A stretch of 61,259 bases of DNA from Planctomycetaceae bacterium (GCA_018660825.1 JABJJO010000108.1:1-61259), one strand, 5' to 3'; shown: positions 17,554 to 26,818, counted from the stretch's first letter. Made by a program: numbers and translations. Notes: a model not told the origin generated them from the letters alone.

Positions 17554-18957
17554 CTACCCAAACAAATCCAATATTGGCTTACCTGTTGTGAGCGGACGAG
17601 AGATGCCGCTATTTGTTTCAGGGCCATTGATGGGAATGTCCATTGCGTGATAAATCGTTGCCGCTAATTCCTCAACTCTCACCGGATTCACAGTCGGTTG
17701 ATTGGCATGTTTGTCGGATTTGCCATACACCTGACCGCCTGCGATCCCCCCCCCAGCTAAAATTGACGAAAAACAACGGGGCCAATGTTGTCGCCCAGGA
17801 GGTTGCTGCGTTAGCACTTTGGGGGTTCGCCCAAATTCGCCGGTCACGACGACCAATGTATTATCGAGCATGCCGCGAGCCTTCAGGTCCGTTAGCAATG
17901 CCGAAAGAGCTTGATCGAGTCGCGGTAAACAAAACCCCATGCCGTAGGATCCTTTGCCAAAAGCGTTGCCCATCCCCATATTACCGCCATGCATATCCCA
18001 ACTACTTGCTGGTGGTCCTTTCGTTTCGTGGTCGGCTTGACCCGCCCAACCATTGACCGTTACAAATCGCACGCCCGCTTCGACCATTCGCCGTGCTAAG
18101 AGCATGTTTTGCCCCAGCGGGTGTCTTCCATAGCGGTCCCGCATTTTAGGACTTTCTCGGTCCATCTCAAAAGCCTCGCGCCCCTCAGACCGTGTCATTG
18201 CGTCATATCCCAATTCACGTAGATTTGACCAATCTTTCCCTTTGGAATCTTGGGACACCGCCTTACTCTCGATTTTTCCAAGCAACTTGCGGCGTTTTGC
18301 CAACACGATTGGATCACCGAGGTCATAAATTTGCGGAGGTTTAAAATCATCCATCGAAGGATTATTTTTGTCAGATCCGACAAAAACGGGGGCATAGGCT
18401 GAACCTAAATAGCCACCGATACCGAGGTTGGGTGCACAAAACACTGGAGGACCAACGCATTTCATTAGCCATGCGTTGGAGACAATATTGCGAGTACTTG
18501 GACTATGTTTTGCTACGAACGACCCGAGATAGGGTTGGTCATCACTCACTCCATTTTGAACCCGTTTGAGAGACTGTCCACTTAAGAGATTGTGCATAGC
18601 ATCAAAATGATTACTAATGGCGCCGGGGTGGGTCATCGAGTTTATCAACGTGAAGTGGTCCGTTACCTTAGCCAGTTCTGTATGCATTTCGTTGATGCGC
18701 ATGCCAGGAACTTTGGTGGCGATCGGTTTATAGGGTCCGCGAATAGAATCTGGTGCATTGGGCTTCATGTCCCACGTATCCACATGACTTGGTCCACCAC
18801 ATAGCAACACGAAGATACATGATTTTTCGGATGATACCGCGTTACCACTTTTGTCAGTTGCATCTCTGCCAATCACAACGCCAGGCATATTGAGTGAGAG
18901 CGCGCCCAGGCCACCGGTAATCAGCGCCTGACGTCGATTCATTTCATACGTATTCAT
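17554..18957 (-). CDS. DUF1501 protein, Tat-exported
   Basis: A 467-residue DUF1501 protein (PF07394), distantly related to the sulfatase/alkaline phosphatase superfamily. M-N-R-R-Q-A at 6-11 begins a twin-Arg type signal, giving export to about residue 31. Family landmarks are G-G-P-S-H-V-D-T-W-D-M-K-P, I-R-G-P-Y-K-P-I, and near the end V-T-G-E-F-G-R-T-P and the H-W-P-R block. In planctomycetes these genes usually follow a DUF1549/DUF1553 cytochrome, but here none is adjacent; it is a single gene facing the MBL hydrolase. Function is unproven for the family. Confidence 0.93.
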   Translation of the reverse strand: MNTYEMNRRQALITGGLGALSLNMPGVVIGRDATDKSGNAVSSEKSCIFVLLCGGPSHVDTWDMKPNAPDSIRGPYKPIATKVPGMRINEMHTELAKVTDHFTLINSMTHPGAISNHFDAMHNLLSGQSLKRVQNGVSDDQPYLGSFVAKHSPSTRNIVSNAWLMKCVGPPVFCAPNLGIGGYLGSAYAPVFVGSDKNNPSMDDFKPPQIYDLGDPIVLAKRRKLLGKIESKAVSQDSKGKDWSNLRELGYDAMTRSEGREAFEMDRESPKMRDRYGRHPLGQNMLLARRMVEAGVRFVTVNGWAGQADHETKGPPASSWDMHGGNMGMGNAFGKGSYGMGFCLPRLDQALSALLTDLKARGMLDNTLVVVTGEFGRTPKVLTQQPPGRQHWPRCFSSILAGGGIAGGQVYGKSDKHANQPTVNPVRVEELAATIYHAMDIPINGPETNSGISRPLTTGKPILDLFG

Positions 18958-19149
18958 GTGTGCACCTTGCTAACTTATACCGGTAACCGAACCCCTTGAT
19001 TATGTAGCCTGCGAGCTGAAAACGCAAACCGACTTCATGGTTGCCCGCCCGCTAATTCAACTATTTAGCCACATTCTTGCAAACTCCCCGTTGAAGGAAC
19101 CGCCCCTCCGTTCGTTTATTGGTTGTTTTATGAATTTCGAAGGGGTGTT

Positions 19150-20469
19150 TCAACTGCGGATGACCCAGGATAACATGCGGCGGAAACTGGCAGCTTCACC
19201 TTGCATCAGAATCCCCATGCGGAATATCTTTCCAGCGGCGGATATAAATAGTATCGTCGTCAGAATCACCAGACCACACCCTAAAAACGGTTGCCAAAGA
19301 GGTATGCTACCCGGAGCGGCAAGTCTCAATAGCATTAGCATTGGCGTAGCCGGGGGAAACAGCGATATCGCTACTGAAAAGGTGCTTTCAGGTTCACGAA
19401 CCACATTTAACCAAACGAACATAGGGGCCATTGCCATAATCATCACCGGCATCATTGCACTTTGCGCTTCACGCATATCGTTCACCGCCGCACCAATGGA
19501 AATAAACAGGGCGCCAAACATTAGAACTGCCAAAGACTGGAATACTAACAACCAGATAATAATATCAAGTGGTGGAAATAGATGAGATTGATCCAAATAT
19601 TGCAAGGTGCAAAATCCACCAACAATATAGACACCAACCGTCGTTAAGCTTACCGCAACATTACCAGCAAGTTTTCCTAACATGAGTTGGAAAGGTTGGA
19701 TGGAACCCAACAACACTTCGGAAATGCGAGCTTGTTTTTCTTCCATCACGGCTTGCATCAAAGGCGTTGCTCCAACCATGACCGCCATAAAGATCAACAT
19801 CATTAATGCCATCGGTAAAACAATGTCCACCAATGGATTCGAATCTTGGGGTGCACTAATTCCACCAGTTTCCGCATCCCGCTCGACAAGACTCATATCT
19901 TTAACTTCAACGGCTTGCATAACACGTTGAATTACCGCTCGGTCAATCCCCGCCTTTTCACTTCGAATTCGCTGCATCGTTTCATTCACCACTTCACTAG
20001 CAAAGCGTCGAAAGGCGTTGTCGACCGAAGTCTGCGAATGATAATTGACATTCGAATCCACTTCAGAATCAACCACGCCTGCGTCAATTTCGATAAATCC
20101 ACTGATCTCCTTATTTCGCACTCGATCGGACAACTTCAAGGTGGATTCTGGCGGCTCACCTATCGACTCTGGGTCAATAAACTCTAATATAAATGCCGGC
20201 TTCACCTTTTGCCGCTCGTCCCCATCGCCTTCAAAAACCATCGCTTGATTAAGCAAAGTAACCGCCGCTTTAAATGAATCTTCAAATTGACCTGTGCGAT
20301 CGACCACTGCAAACGTCTTATCGCTCGTATCCACCTTGTCTTTCAATAGAACCTGCACAATGATCGATCCAATCATCAAGACGGGCATCGCTACAAGTGT
20401 AATCACAAAGGCCTTACTGCGGACGGCCGCGCGGTATTCTCGCAAAGCTATGACAAATGATTTATTCAT
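19150..20469 (-). CDS. ABC-2 type exporter permease (NatB-like)
   Basis: Integral membrane subunit of an ABC exporter, 439 residues. The start is taken at ATG 20469, overlapping the last 8 bases of the ATPase gene; earlier in-frame starts would run deep inside that gene. A first membrane helix (about 15-40) is followed by a large extracytoplasmic domain of about 200 residues, then five to six hydrophobic helices from about 195 to 420. This is the NatB/ABC-2 layout (M-N-K-S-F-V-I-A-L-R-E-Y start, E-E-K-Q-A-R-I-S-E-V-L-L motif near 240). It works with the upstream ATPase. The substrate could be Na+ (as in NatAB) or an organic compound; the sequence does not decide. Confidence 0.9.
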   Translation of the reverse strand: MNKSFVIALREYRAAVRSKAFVITLVAMPVLMIGSIIVQVLLKDKVDTSDKTFAVVDRTGQFEDSFKAAVTLLNQAMVFEGDGDERQKVKPAFILEFIDPESIGEPPESTLKLSDRVRNKEISGFIEIDAGVVDSEVDSNVNYHSQTSVDNAFRRFASEVVNETMQRIRSEKAGIDRAVIQRVMQAVEVKDMSLVERDAETGGISAPQDSNPLVDIVLPMALMMLIFMAVMVGATPLMQAVMEEKQARISEVLLGSIQPFQLMLGKLAGNVAVSLTTVGVYIVGGFCTLQYLDQSHLFPPLDIIIWLLVFQSLAVLMFGALFISIGAAVNDMREAQSAMMPVMIMAMAPMFVWLNVVREPESTFSVAISLFPPATPMLMLLRLAAPGSIPLWQPFLGCGLVILTTILFISAAGKIFRMGILMQGEAASFRRMLSWVIRS

Positions 20470-21385
20470 GGGATTCCTCTTCACTCTCGGGACCAGCGAT
20501 CCGGACAAAAATATCTCGCAGGGAGGGGCGGCAAAGTTCAAAATGGCGGACTGTTCCAAGCTCCATCAATCGCCCCAATAGCGACTGGGTATCCGCATCA
20601 GGTTTTAAGCGGAGTTCTTGGACCTGTCCAAAATCATTTAACACTTCGACTTCAGCCAAGCTTTCAAGTTGTCCCTGTGTAGCACCGCCATCTGCTATTT
20701 TCACTCGTACGACGTCTTGCCCATAGTCGCCTTGGATTGCATCCATTGTGCCGTCGATCACTTTCTTACCTTTGAACATCATGCAGATGTAGTCACACAT
20801 TCTTTCAGCAACTTCCATGTCGTGAGTGGAAAACAGAATCGTTGTTCCCTGTTTACGCAATTCAAGCACCGTGCGTTTAATTACTTCGGCATTGACCGGA
20901 TCGAGACCGGCGAACGGTTCGTCAAGAATCAATAGTTTCGGTCGGGCAATGATGGATGCGATGAATTGGATTTTTTGAGACATCCCTTTGGAAAGAGTCT
21001 CTACTTTTTTATTTCCCCACTCTCCCAATCCCAATTCCTCAAGCCAGCGACGCGCTTCGGTTTTCCCGTCTCGGTTCCCTTTGAGGGCTGCGAAGAACTT
21101 CAACAATTCAAGAACCTTCATCTTCTTGTACAGTCCGCGTTCTTCAGGCAGGTAGCCAACTAGGTCATTGTCGGCTGCTAAAGAGTCCTTTCCTAACACG
21201 CGAATCTGCCCTTGATCGGGGTGAATAATTCGTAAAATCATTCGTAGGGTTGTAGTTTTCCCGGATCCGTTAGGACCAATAAATCCATAGATAGCGCCCT
21301 CGGGTATCGACAGCGATAAATCACCTACAGCGTTTACGTCTCCAAAACGTTTCGTCGCTGATTCTATTTCGACAGCATGCATCAT
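20462..21385 (-). CDS. ABC exporter ATP-binding subunit (NatA-like)
   Basis: Cytoplasmic ATPase of 307 residues partnering the overlapping permease gene. ATG 21385 is preceded by GAGG at 8 bases; the longer frame to 21457 lacks a ribosome site. Walker A is G-P-N-G-S-G-K-T-T near residue 38. The signature is L-S-K-G-M-S-Q-K, and Walker B L-L-I-L-D-E-P-F-A-G-L-D is followed by switch His in S-T-H-D-M. A C-terminal domain of about 90 residues (D-V-V-R-V-K-I...) matches the DUF4162-type tail of NatA/CcmA-like exporter ATPases. It may energise export of Na+, drugs or lipids. The two genes form an operon with promoter in the 21386-21874 gap. Confidence 0.93.
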   Translation of the reverse strand: MMHAVEIESATKRFGDVNAVGDLSLSIPEGAIYGFIGPNGSGKTTTLRMILRIIHPDQGQIRVLGKDSLAADNDLVGYLPEERGLYKKMKVLELLKFFAALKGNRDGKTEARRWLEELGLGEWGNKKVETLSKGMSQKIQFIASIIARPKLLILDEPFAGLDPVNAEVIKRTVLELRKQGTTILFSTHDMEVAERMCDYICMMFKGKKVIDGTMDAIQGDYGQDVVRVKIADGGATQGQLESLAEVEVLNDFGQVQELRLKPDADTQSLLGRLMELGTVRHFELCRPSLRDIFVRIAGPESEEESHE

Positions 21386-21874
21386 ATTTATTGCCTCGTT
21401 ACTTGAACTTTGGAATCCATTATTAAATACTATCAACTGGTTTGTTGTCATTGACAACCTATTGGCGGTTGTCTCAAAACAAATATTGACTATTTGTCGT
21501 CAAAGTATATGCACGCTTAACCTGCGCATTTATTGCACAATTGATCGAACAATTTGCATGTTTACTGAAAACAACTCTACCTTATTTAGTATTCACGGTA
21601 AGCAATCTTTATTTGCTACATCAACAGCCACGGAATTCCGAAACGAACCAGACCATTAACGGTAGCATCTGATCATAATGGGATAAAGCTGTTCGCTCAA
21701 AACCCTTCGGTAATTCATGAAATAATGATCACCACTAATGGCTGGCAGGCACAGTTTCCCAGTTATTTGCCGTTGATATGACAATCGGCTGAAATACCCT
21801 CGATGCCATATATGTCCAAAAGGTTCTGGTGACACTCTCCATTATCTTTTTCATATTCTGCTACACTCTGTTGT
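21386..21874 (+). other. Intergenic region with divergent promoters
   Basis: A 489-base AT-rich gap between the divergent ABC-exporter operon and the methyltransferase gene. It must hold both promoters. I see no conserved ORF, RNA gene or convincing inverted repeat; the small ORFs here have no recognisable features. Confidence 0.5.
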
Positions 21875-22783
21875 ATGAATGTTCGCAAACTCATCGCGGT
21901 TTATCTTGTCATGCAGGGCGTCGCCACGGCTCTGTGGTGGTGCGTACTCTTTACCTTCCCCGCAGCGGTGGAATGGTTCCATCCTAAAGATTGGCCTCGC
22001 GAATCATTGCTCGGGTTTTGGCTCAGCGATTCAATGCTGCTTGTTGCGGGTTCGTTTTTCACCGCCGCAGCAGTTGTCACAAATAAACCGTGGTCAAGCG
22101 TCGTAATCTGGACATTAGCTGCGGCAACCTGGTATCCAACTTTGTACTGCCTTGGCGTAAGCTTTATGACCGACCAAGCATGGATTGCTTCGGCGCTAAT
22201 GACCTGTATGGCCGGGATCACTCTGTCAATGGCTACCATCTACGGACACTCTGGCCAAACCCCTGCGATGTTTCGCTCGGCCCCGATGACCAAGCGTGCC
22301 GCAGCAAGTTGGACTGCCGCGCAGATTCTAATTTTCTGGTGCACGTTCCTATGGATTCTACCCAAAGGCATATTCGAACTAGAAGAAGAACTCGGCGTTA
22401 CCGCTTTTACCCGCTTTACACAAAATCAAATCATCGCACCAATTCTATTTGCACTGGCATCCGTCATTGGAATTGCCGCCGCCCACGCGATGAACTGCAC
22501 TGGCAAGGGAACTCCACTTCCAACAGCAAACGCTCCCAACCTCGTAACCACGGGCCCATACCGCTTCGTCCGCAATCCCATGGCACTCGCCGGAATCCTG
22601 CAAGGTCTTTGCACAGGCTGGTTTCTCGGCAGTTACGCCATTTTGGCATACGCATTCCTAGGAGCTCTAGTTTGGCATATCATTGTCCGTCCGACTGAAG
22701 AACGAGACCTGGCCAAACGATTCGGCGACGAATATGCGTTGTACAAATCAACCGTGCCGCTTTGGATTATCCGACCTTTTTGA
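21875..22783 (+). CDS. Membrane methyltransferase of the ICMT/PEMT type
   Basis: Polytopic inner-membrane protein of 302 residues with about seven to eight hydrophobic helices. The C-terminal third contains the ICMT/PEMT signature G-P-Y-R-F-V-R-N-P-M near residue 227 and E-E-R-D-L-A-K-R-F-G-D-E-Y-A-L-Y-K near 272, which form the SAM-binding site in isoprenylcysteine carboxyl methyltransferases and phospholipid methyltransferases. The N-terminal half (about 140 residues) is an extra multi-helix module not typical of the family. Bacterial members often methylate lipids or are of unknown substrate. It stands alone, ending at a shared bidirectional terminator with csp. Confidence 0.82.
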   Translation: MNVRKLIAVYLVMQGVATALWWCVLFTFPAAVEWFHPKDWPRESLLGFWLSDSMLLVAGSFFTAAAVVTNKPWSSVVIWTLAAATWYPTLYCLGVSFMTDQAWIASALMTCMAGITLSMATIYGHSGQTPAMFRSAPMTKRAAASWTAAQILIFWCTFLWILPKGIFELEEELGVTAFTRFTQNQIIAPILFALASVIGIAAAHAMNCTGKGTPLPTANAPNLVTTGPYRFVRNPMALAGILQGLCTGWFLGSYAILAYAFLGALVWHIIVRPTEERDLAKRFGDEYALYKSTVPLWIIRPF

Positions 22784-22814
22784 GGACTCAATATACCTCA
22801 CTTATTCAGCGCAC

Positions 22815-22851
22815 AAAAAAAGGCGCCTTCCGACTGGAAGACACCTTTTTT
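22815..22851. terminator. Bidirectional intrinsic terminator
   Basis: Arms GGCGCCTTCC (22822-22831) and GGAAGACACC (22836-22845) form a 10-bp stem around GACT, flanked by A7 on the left and T6 on the right. On the plus strand it ends the methyltransferase transcript; on the minus strand (with two G-U pairs and a U7 tract) it ends the cold-shock transcript. Confidence 0.9.
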
Positions 22852-22885
22852 CTTGTTCGACGAGTGAAATCACTCGCGTCTTACC

Positions 22886-23083
22886 TTATGAAGGGCTTAC
22901 ATTTTCCGCACAAGGGCCTTTAGGACCCATTGATTCGTCAAATGTTACTTCATCGCCTTCGCGTAGTTCGTTGTAAGTAGTTCCAACGACTGCTGAACTA
23001 TGAAAAAATAAATCCTTCGGTCCGCCCATATCAATGAATCCGAAACCTTTGTCTGTAAGACGTTTAATTGTGCCTGTGGCCAT
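22886..23083 (-). CDS. csp: Cold-shock domain protein
   Basis: A 65-residue single cold-shock domain, an RNA/ssDNA-binding chaperone. RNP1 is K-G-F-G-F-I (12-17) and RNP2 is D-L-F-F-H-S-S (24-30), with E-G-D-E-V-T-F and the G-P-K-G-P-x-A-x-N-V ending. Length is typical. A ribosome site AGGAAG lies just before ATG 23083, and a strong hairpin lies further upstream in the leader. The transcript ends at the terminator at 22815-22851. It is divergent from a DEAD-box helicase gene, a pairing that fits a shared role in cold adaptation or RNA unfolding. Confidence 0.97.
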   Translation of the reverse strand: MATGTIKRLTDKGFGFIDMGGPKDLFFHSSAVVGTTYNELREGDEVTFDESMGPKGPCAENVSPS

Positions 23084-23114
23084 TGTATCTTCCTAAAAAA
23101 CTGAATAACTTGTT

Positions 23115-23135
23115 GGTGATGAAGAGTTCATCACC
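23115..23135 (-). promoter_or_regulatory. Stem-loop in the csp 5' leader
   Basis: A perfect 9-bp inverted repeat (GGTGATGAA, loop GAG, TTCATCACC on the plus strand) ends 31 bases before the csp start codon. It lies upstream of the ribosome site and has no U-tract, so it is more likely an mRNA leader element affecting stability or temperature-dependent translation than a terminator. Cold-shock genes of other bacteria have structured leaders; this one is an inference. Confidence 0.55.
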
Positions 23136-23689
23136 CTTCTAATTAAGTATTAGTTTATGCTCTAAATGCAATCTTGTGCAGGAAAAGAATTAATTTTCTC
23201 AAAATATTTTGGCGTGATTATGACGCTACAAAACCCAACCGGTGCAGTTATCGCAACCCAACTATCCGTTAACGAACCGGCCATCGCGGTAAAACATCCT
23301 TCATTTTCACTTCGTTTGCCATTGACGATTAGTTACCCACTGTTAAAGTGACCACTAAGTAAGACTTGCTCATCCATGCACACCAACGTATAGCATGTAT
23401 CCACGGCAAGCAAAACATATGTTGCTGTGAGAGCAACGCGAGAATCTAACTGTACAAACGACCATTCGTTTGCTTCTTTATTCGTCGTGTTCTTTCTAAT
23501 TCAAGGCCCAAGGCGGCTTTCGATCACGACTGATCTCTCGTGCAACACCTAATAACAGCACAACAGCATGACGCTGGAAATATTTCCAGCCAACGATATT
23601 TTTTTCGTTCACGCCTGTATTTGCTACACCCCATTTTTTTGGCGAGCGTTTAGTACGTCTCGTCCCATGAAAGAGTATCCGAGTCCATT
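23136..23689 (+). other. Long intergenic region between csp and the helicase gene
   Basis: About 550 bases without a supportable gene. It must contain the promoters of csp and of the helicase gene and possibly long leaders. The notable structure is the 18-bp palindrome listed separately, followed by a weak AACGA/TCGTT repeat with a T-run. I found no tRNA or known riboswitch pattern. Confidence 0.5.
23573..23590. promoter_or_regulatory. Perfect 18-bp palindrome, candidate operator
   Basis: GCTGGAAATATTTCCAGC reads the same on both strands. It lies 100 bases upstream of the helicase start. Without a central loop it fits a dimeric regulator's site better than an RNA hairpin, but no regulator is known here. 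Confidence 0.45.
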
Positions 23690-25015
23690 ATGAATTTTGA
23701 ATCACTAAATCTACACAAGTCCATTCTCAAGAGCCTAGCGAAAAAAGGTTACAAAGAACCTACTCCGATCCAAGAACAAACCATTCCACACGTCCTAGCC
23801 GGCAGGGATGTCGTCGGTTGTGCTCAAACCGGTACCGGCAAAACCGCCGCTTTCGCCTTGCCCACAATTCAACGCATCTTAGAATTGCTTGGCAACCCAA
23901 CAACTGGTGCCGAAAAACGCCGGCAACGTTCCGGACGCCGAGTCATTCGCTGCTTGATCCTCTCACCTACTCGAGAGCTTGCCGGCCAAATCGGTGAAAA
24001 CCTCGACACCTATAGCGAGTTCACTACCCTGCGCAACACCGTCGTCTACGGGGGGGTCAAACAATACTCGCAAGTTAAAGCGCTTAAACGCGGCGTCGAT
24101 ATTCTTGTCGCTACGCCTGGTCGTTTGATTGACTTGGGCCAACAAGGATACGTTGACCTAACAAAAATTGACGTGTTGATCCTCGACGAAGCGGACCAAA
24201 TGCTCGACATGGGGTTCATCCCCGACCTAACTTTAATTGTATCGAAGTGTAACGAAGAACGACAGACATTGATGTTTTCCGCCACAATGGCCCCCGAGAT
24301 CCGACGCCTGTCAACAAAGTGGTTGAACAATCCTAAAGAAATTCAGGTGGCGGCTGACGCAGCCACTCCGGAATTAGTTGACCAATCTCTCTTTTATGTT
24401 GACCGCCAAGACAAGCAACAAGTGCTCACTGAACTCTTACGAAGCATTGAAGGGGAGAAGACACTTGTGTTCACTCGCACCAAACGAGGAGCCGACAAGG
24501 TCACCAAGCGTCTTTCTCGCGATGGCATCAAAGCGATAGCGATTCATGGTGATAAAAGCCAGGCGCAACGTCGAGCAGCAATGGAACGTTTTAAGTCCAA
24601 GCGCCCTCCTGTCCTCATTGCAACCGATCTCGCCTCTCGTGGATTAGACTTCTCGGACATTTCCCACGTCATAAACTACGAACTACCGCAGACTCCTGAA
24701 GTATACGTGCACCGGATCGGACGCACAGCGCGAGCGGGACGTGCGGGAGTAGCAATTAGTTTCTGTGCCGGAGATGAGCGCAAGCAACTCCGTTTGATCG
24801 AACGTTTGATGCGTGAAAGCGTACCCGTCAAACCCATTTCGGTGATTTCTGAAGCGTTGGTTGGTGTCGTAAAAGAACTGCCCGAAGAAGAAGCACCAAC
24901 CCCTAGCCGAAAACGACGTAGCAGCCATCCCGGTCGCCGCCGTTGGCACGCTAGAAACAATTCTGGAAAATCCAAGTCAAACGGCGGAAATCGTCGTAAA
25001 TCCAAACAACAATAG
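23690..25015 (+). CDS. rhlE: DEAD-box ATP-dependent RNA helicase (RhlE type)
   Basis: Cytoplasmic RNA helicase of 441 residues. It has the Q motif (F-E-S-L...P-T-P-I-Q-E-Q), Walker A A-Q-T-G-T-G-K-T at 45-52, P-T-R-E-L-A, D-E-A-D near 165, S-A-T near 198, and the C-terminal R-G-L-D-F and H-R-I-G-R-T-A-R-A-G-R motifs. The last 45 residues are a basic Arg/Lys/Ser tail, as in RhlE-like helicases, likely an RNA-binding extension. RhlE helicases assist ribosome assembly and RNA decay, often in the cold. It is divergent from csp. Confidence 0.95.
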   Translation: MNFESLNLHKSILKSLAKKGYKEPTPIQEQTIPHVLAGRDVVGCAQTGTGKTAAFALPTIQRILELLGNPTTGAEKRRQRSGRRVIRCLILSPTRELAGQIGENLDTYSEFTTLRNTVVYGGVKQYSQVKALKRGVDILVATPGRLIDLGQQGYVDLTKIDVLILDEADQMLDMGFIPDLTLIVSKCNEERQTLMFSATMAPEIRRLSTKWLNNPKEIQVAADAATPELVDQSLFYVDRQDKQQVLTELLRSIEGEKTLVFTRTKRGADKVTKRLSRDGIKAIAIHGDKSQAQRRAAMERFKSKRPPVLIATDLASRGLDFSDISHVINYELPQTPEVYVHRIGRTARAGRAGVAISFCAGDERKQLRLIERLMRESVPVKPISVISEALVGVVKELPEEEAPTPSRKRRSSHPGRRRWHARNNSGKSKSNGGNRRKSKQQ

Positions 25016-25149
25016 TTGTTTGGTGGCAGTTAATTTATTTAAATTGGCGATCGCATTTATTCGAAACCGCTAACGAAGGAACAGCTTGTGTGCCTGTATG
25101 CACTTGCTTTCCGATGCCATAGATAAACATTAGTGTTAGAATATTTTAT

Positions 25150-25968
25150 ATGAAAACATCTTTAACACTTTCTGTCTTGTTCATTATTCTCGCCGCCTCG
25201 CTTTCGCTGAATGCACATGACTACTGGATCGCACCTCAGAACTACCAGCCTCGAGTTGGCCAGTCCGTAGCGATAAAACTATTCGTTGGAGATCATTTTA
25301 GCGAGGATAAAGAGCGGACGTTGCACCAACAAATGACGGTTGATTTCTTGTTGCACAACGGAACGACAACTCCCAAGAACCTAATCGTAGAAGACCAATT
25401 CTCAAAAACGCCCGTCGCTCAGTTCGTCTTCGATAAGCCGGGTACGCATGTCATCTCGATGCAACGTAACTGGGCCCGAATTGAAATGGCCGGGAAAAAG
25501 TTTCACCAGTATCTTGAACATGAAGGTTTACATCACATCATTGCCCAACGCAATAAAGCGGGCGAGGGTGATAAATCAGCGACGGAACGTTATCGGCGAT
25601 ATCTCAAATCACTTGTTGTCGTCGGTGGAAAACGAACGTCAACGTGGAACAAACAACTAGGCCACAAACTAGAAATCATTCCGCTTTCAGACCCCACCGT
25701 TGCCAAGCAAAATGAAACCGTGCAGTTTCGCGTCTTGCTGGACAACAACGCTTTAGCAAACGTGCAGCTAGCCGCTTTAGGGCGCCAGGCTGACAAAGTC
25801 ACCGACATTCATACCACGACCGGAAAAAACGGCGTCGCTAGTCTCAAACTTCCACACACGGGAGAATGGCTCGTGCGTCTTGTCTATTTGCGACGTTGCG
25901 CACAAAAAGATGTCGAAGCTGACTGGGAAAGCTTCTGGGCGGCGCTGACATTCTTGGCCGGATCATAG
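25150..25968 (+). CDS. DUF4198 exported protein
   Basis: A 272-residue exported protein. The signal peptide spans 1-23 and the mature protein begins H-D-Y-W-I-A-P, the usual opening of DUF4198 (PF10670) proteins, with L-F-V-G-D-H-F soon after. The C-terminal half (V-Q-F-R-V-L-L-D-N-N-A-L-A-N-V, T-G-K-N-G-V-A-S-L-K-L-P-H-T-G-E-W) is a carboxypeptidase-regulatory-like beta domain. Some relatives sit beside metal-uptake genes, which are absent here. The inositol oxygenase gene follows after 34 bases, so the two may be co-transcribed. Function is unknown. Confidence 0.8.
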   Translation: MKTSLTLSVLFIILAASLSLNAHDYWIAPQNYQPRVGQSVAIKLFVGDHFSEDKERTLHQQMTVDFLLHNGTTTPKNLIVEDQFSKTPVAQFVFDKPGTHVISMQRNWARIEMAGKKFHQYLEHEGLHHIIAQRNKAGEGDKSATERYRRYLKSLVVVGGKRTSTWNKQLGHKLEIIPLSDPTVAKQNETVQFRVLLDNNALANVQLAALGRQADKVTDIHTTTGKNGVASLKLPHTGEWLVRLVYLRRCAQKDVEADWESFWAALTFLAGS

Positions 25969-26002
25969 CCAAATCGCCCGCTTTGTCGACGGAAGTAAAA
26001 TA

Positions 26003-26785
26003 ATGCCCTCTCTGGATGATCACAATTACAGGAATTACTCAGCGACGACGCCGCAACACGTCCGCGATTTCTATCGTGATAACCATCGATTTCAAACGGT
26101 AGAATTTGGAGAATCTCAACGCAATAAATTCCTAAATCACTCTTACGCGAAGATGGGGATTTGGGAAGCACTGGAATTATTGAACACGGTCATTGACAAA
26201 AGTGACCCTGATACCGATCTCTCACAAATACAACATTGCCTGCAAACTTCCGAGGCTATTCGCGCGCAGGGATATCCGCGCTGGTTTATCCTCGCCGGAC
26301 TGATCCACGACCTGGGCAAAATATTGTGTCTTCGCGACGAACCACAATGGGCGGTCACCGGTGACACCTTTCCGGTCGGATGTCCATTTTCTGACAAGAT
26401 TGTGTTTCCAGAGTTCTTCGCGTCCAATCCCGATCTCAACAACGCGCATTATCAGTCTGAATTCGGCATCTACCACGCGGGCATTGGCTTAGACAAAGTG
26501 ATGATGTCCTGGGGCCACGATGAGTATTGTTACCAAGTCGTCAAGAACTATTTACCTGACCCAGCGTTAGCAATAATCCGTTACCACTCGTTCTACCCTT
26601 GGCACCAAAACAATGCGTACTCTGCATTAATGAATGATCATGATCGGACGATGTTGCCTAGTGTTCAAGCGTTTCAGCCGTTTGATCTATACACCAAACA
26701 TGATCATCCGCCTAACGTCGAACGGTTGCGACCGTTTTACGAGGAACTGATTTCAGATTTTTTCCCCGTTCAAATTGACTGGTGA
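26003..26785 (+). CDS. myo-Inositol oxygenase
   Basis: Di-iron HD-fold oxygenase that cleaves myo-inositol to D-glucuronate with O2. The 260-residue length matches the family. By comparison with the mammalian enzyme, likely iron ligands are His78, His102-Asp103 (L-I-H-D-L-G-K), His172 (W-G-H-D-E-Y), His195 (R-Y-H-S-F-Y) and Asp228 (P-F-D-L-Y-T-K). The R-Y-H-S-F-Y-P-W-H and P-D-x-D-L blocks and the C-terminal I-D-W ending are also typical. The start is ATG 26003 with GGAAG 8 bases upstream. Known mainly from eukaryotes, this enzyme occurs in scattered bacteria. It would let the cell feed inositol into glucuronate catabolism; no other inositol genes are nearby. Confidence 0.95.
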   Translation: MPSLDDHNYRNYSATTPQHVRDFYRDNHRFQTVEFGESQRNKFLNHSYAKMGIWEALELLNTVIDKSDPDTDLSQIQHCLQTSEAIRAQGYPRWFILAGLIHDLGKILCLRDEPQWAVTGDTFPVGCPFSDKIVFPEFFASNPDLNNAHYQSEFGIYHAGIGLDKVMMSWGHDEYCYQVVKNYLPDPALAIIRYHSFYPWHQNNAYSALMNDHDRTMLPSVQAFQPFDLYTKHDHPPNVERLRPFYEELISDFFPVQIDW

Positions 26786-26818
26786 AACATCCTCGGTGAC
26801 AAGTCCCACCAATAGACA

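Noticed and set aside
21386-21874. Search for a tRNA-Sec or other RNA gene in the larger gaps
   Set aside because: No cloverleaf-like pattern or T-loop GGTTCRA box with matching arms was found here, at 23136-23689, or at 55088-55312.
22090-22698. 202-codon ORF in another frame of the methyltransferase gene
   Set aside because: Its translation is Arg/His-rich and lacks domain features, while the main frame has the ICMT signature.
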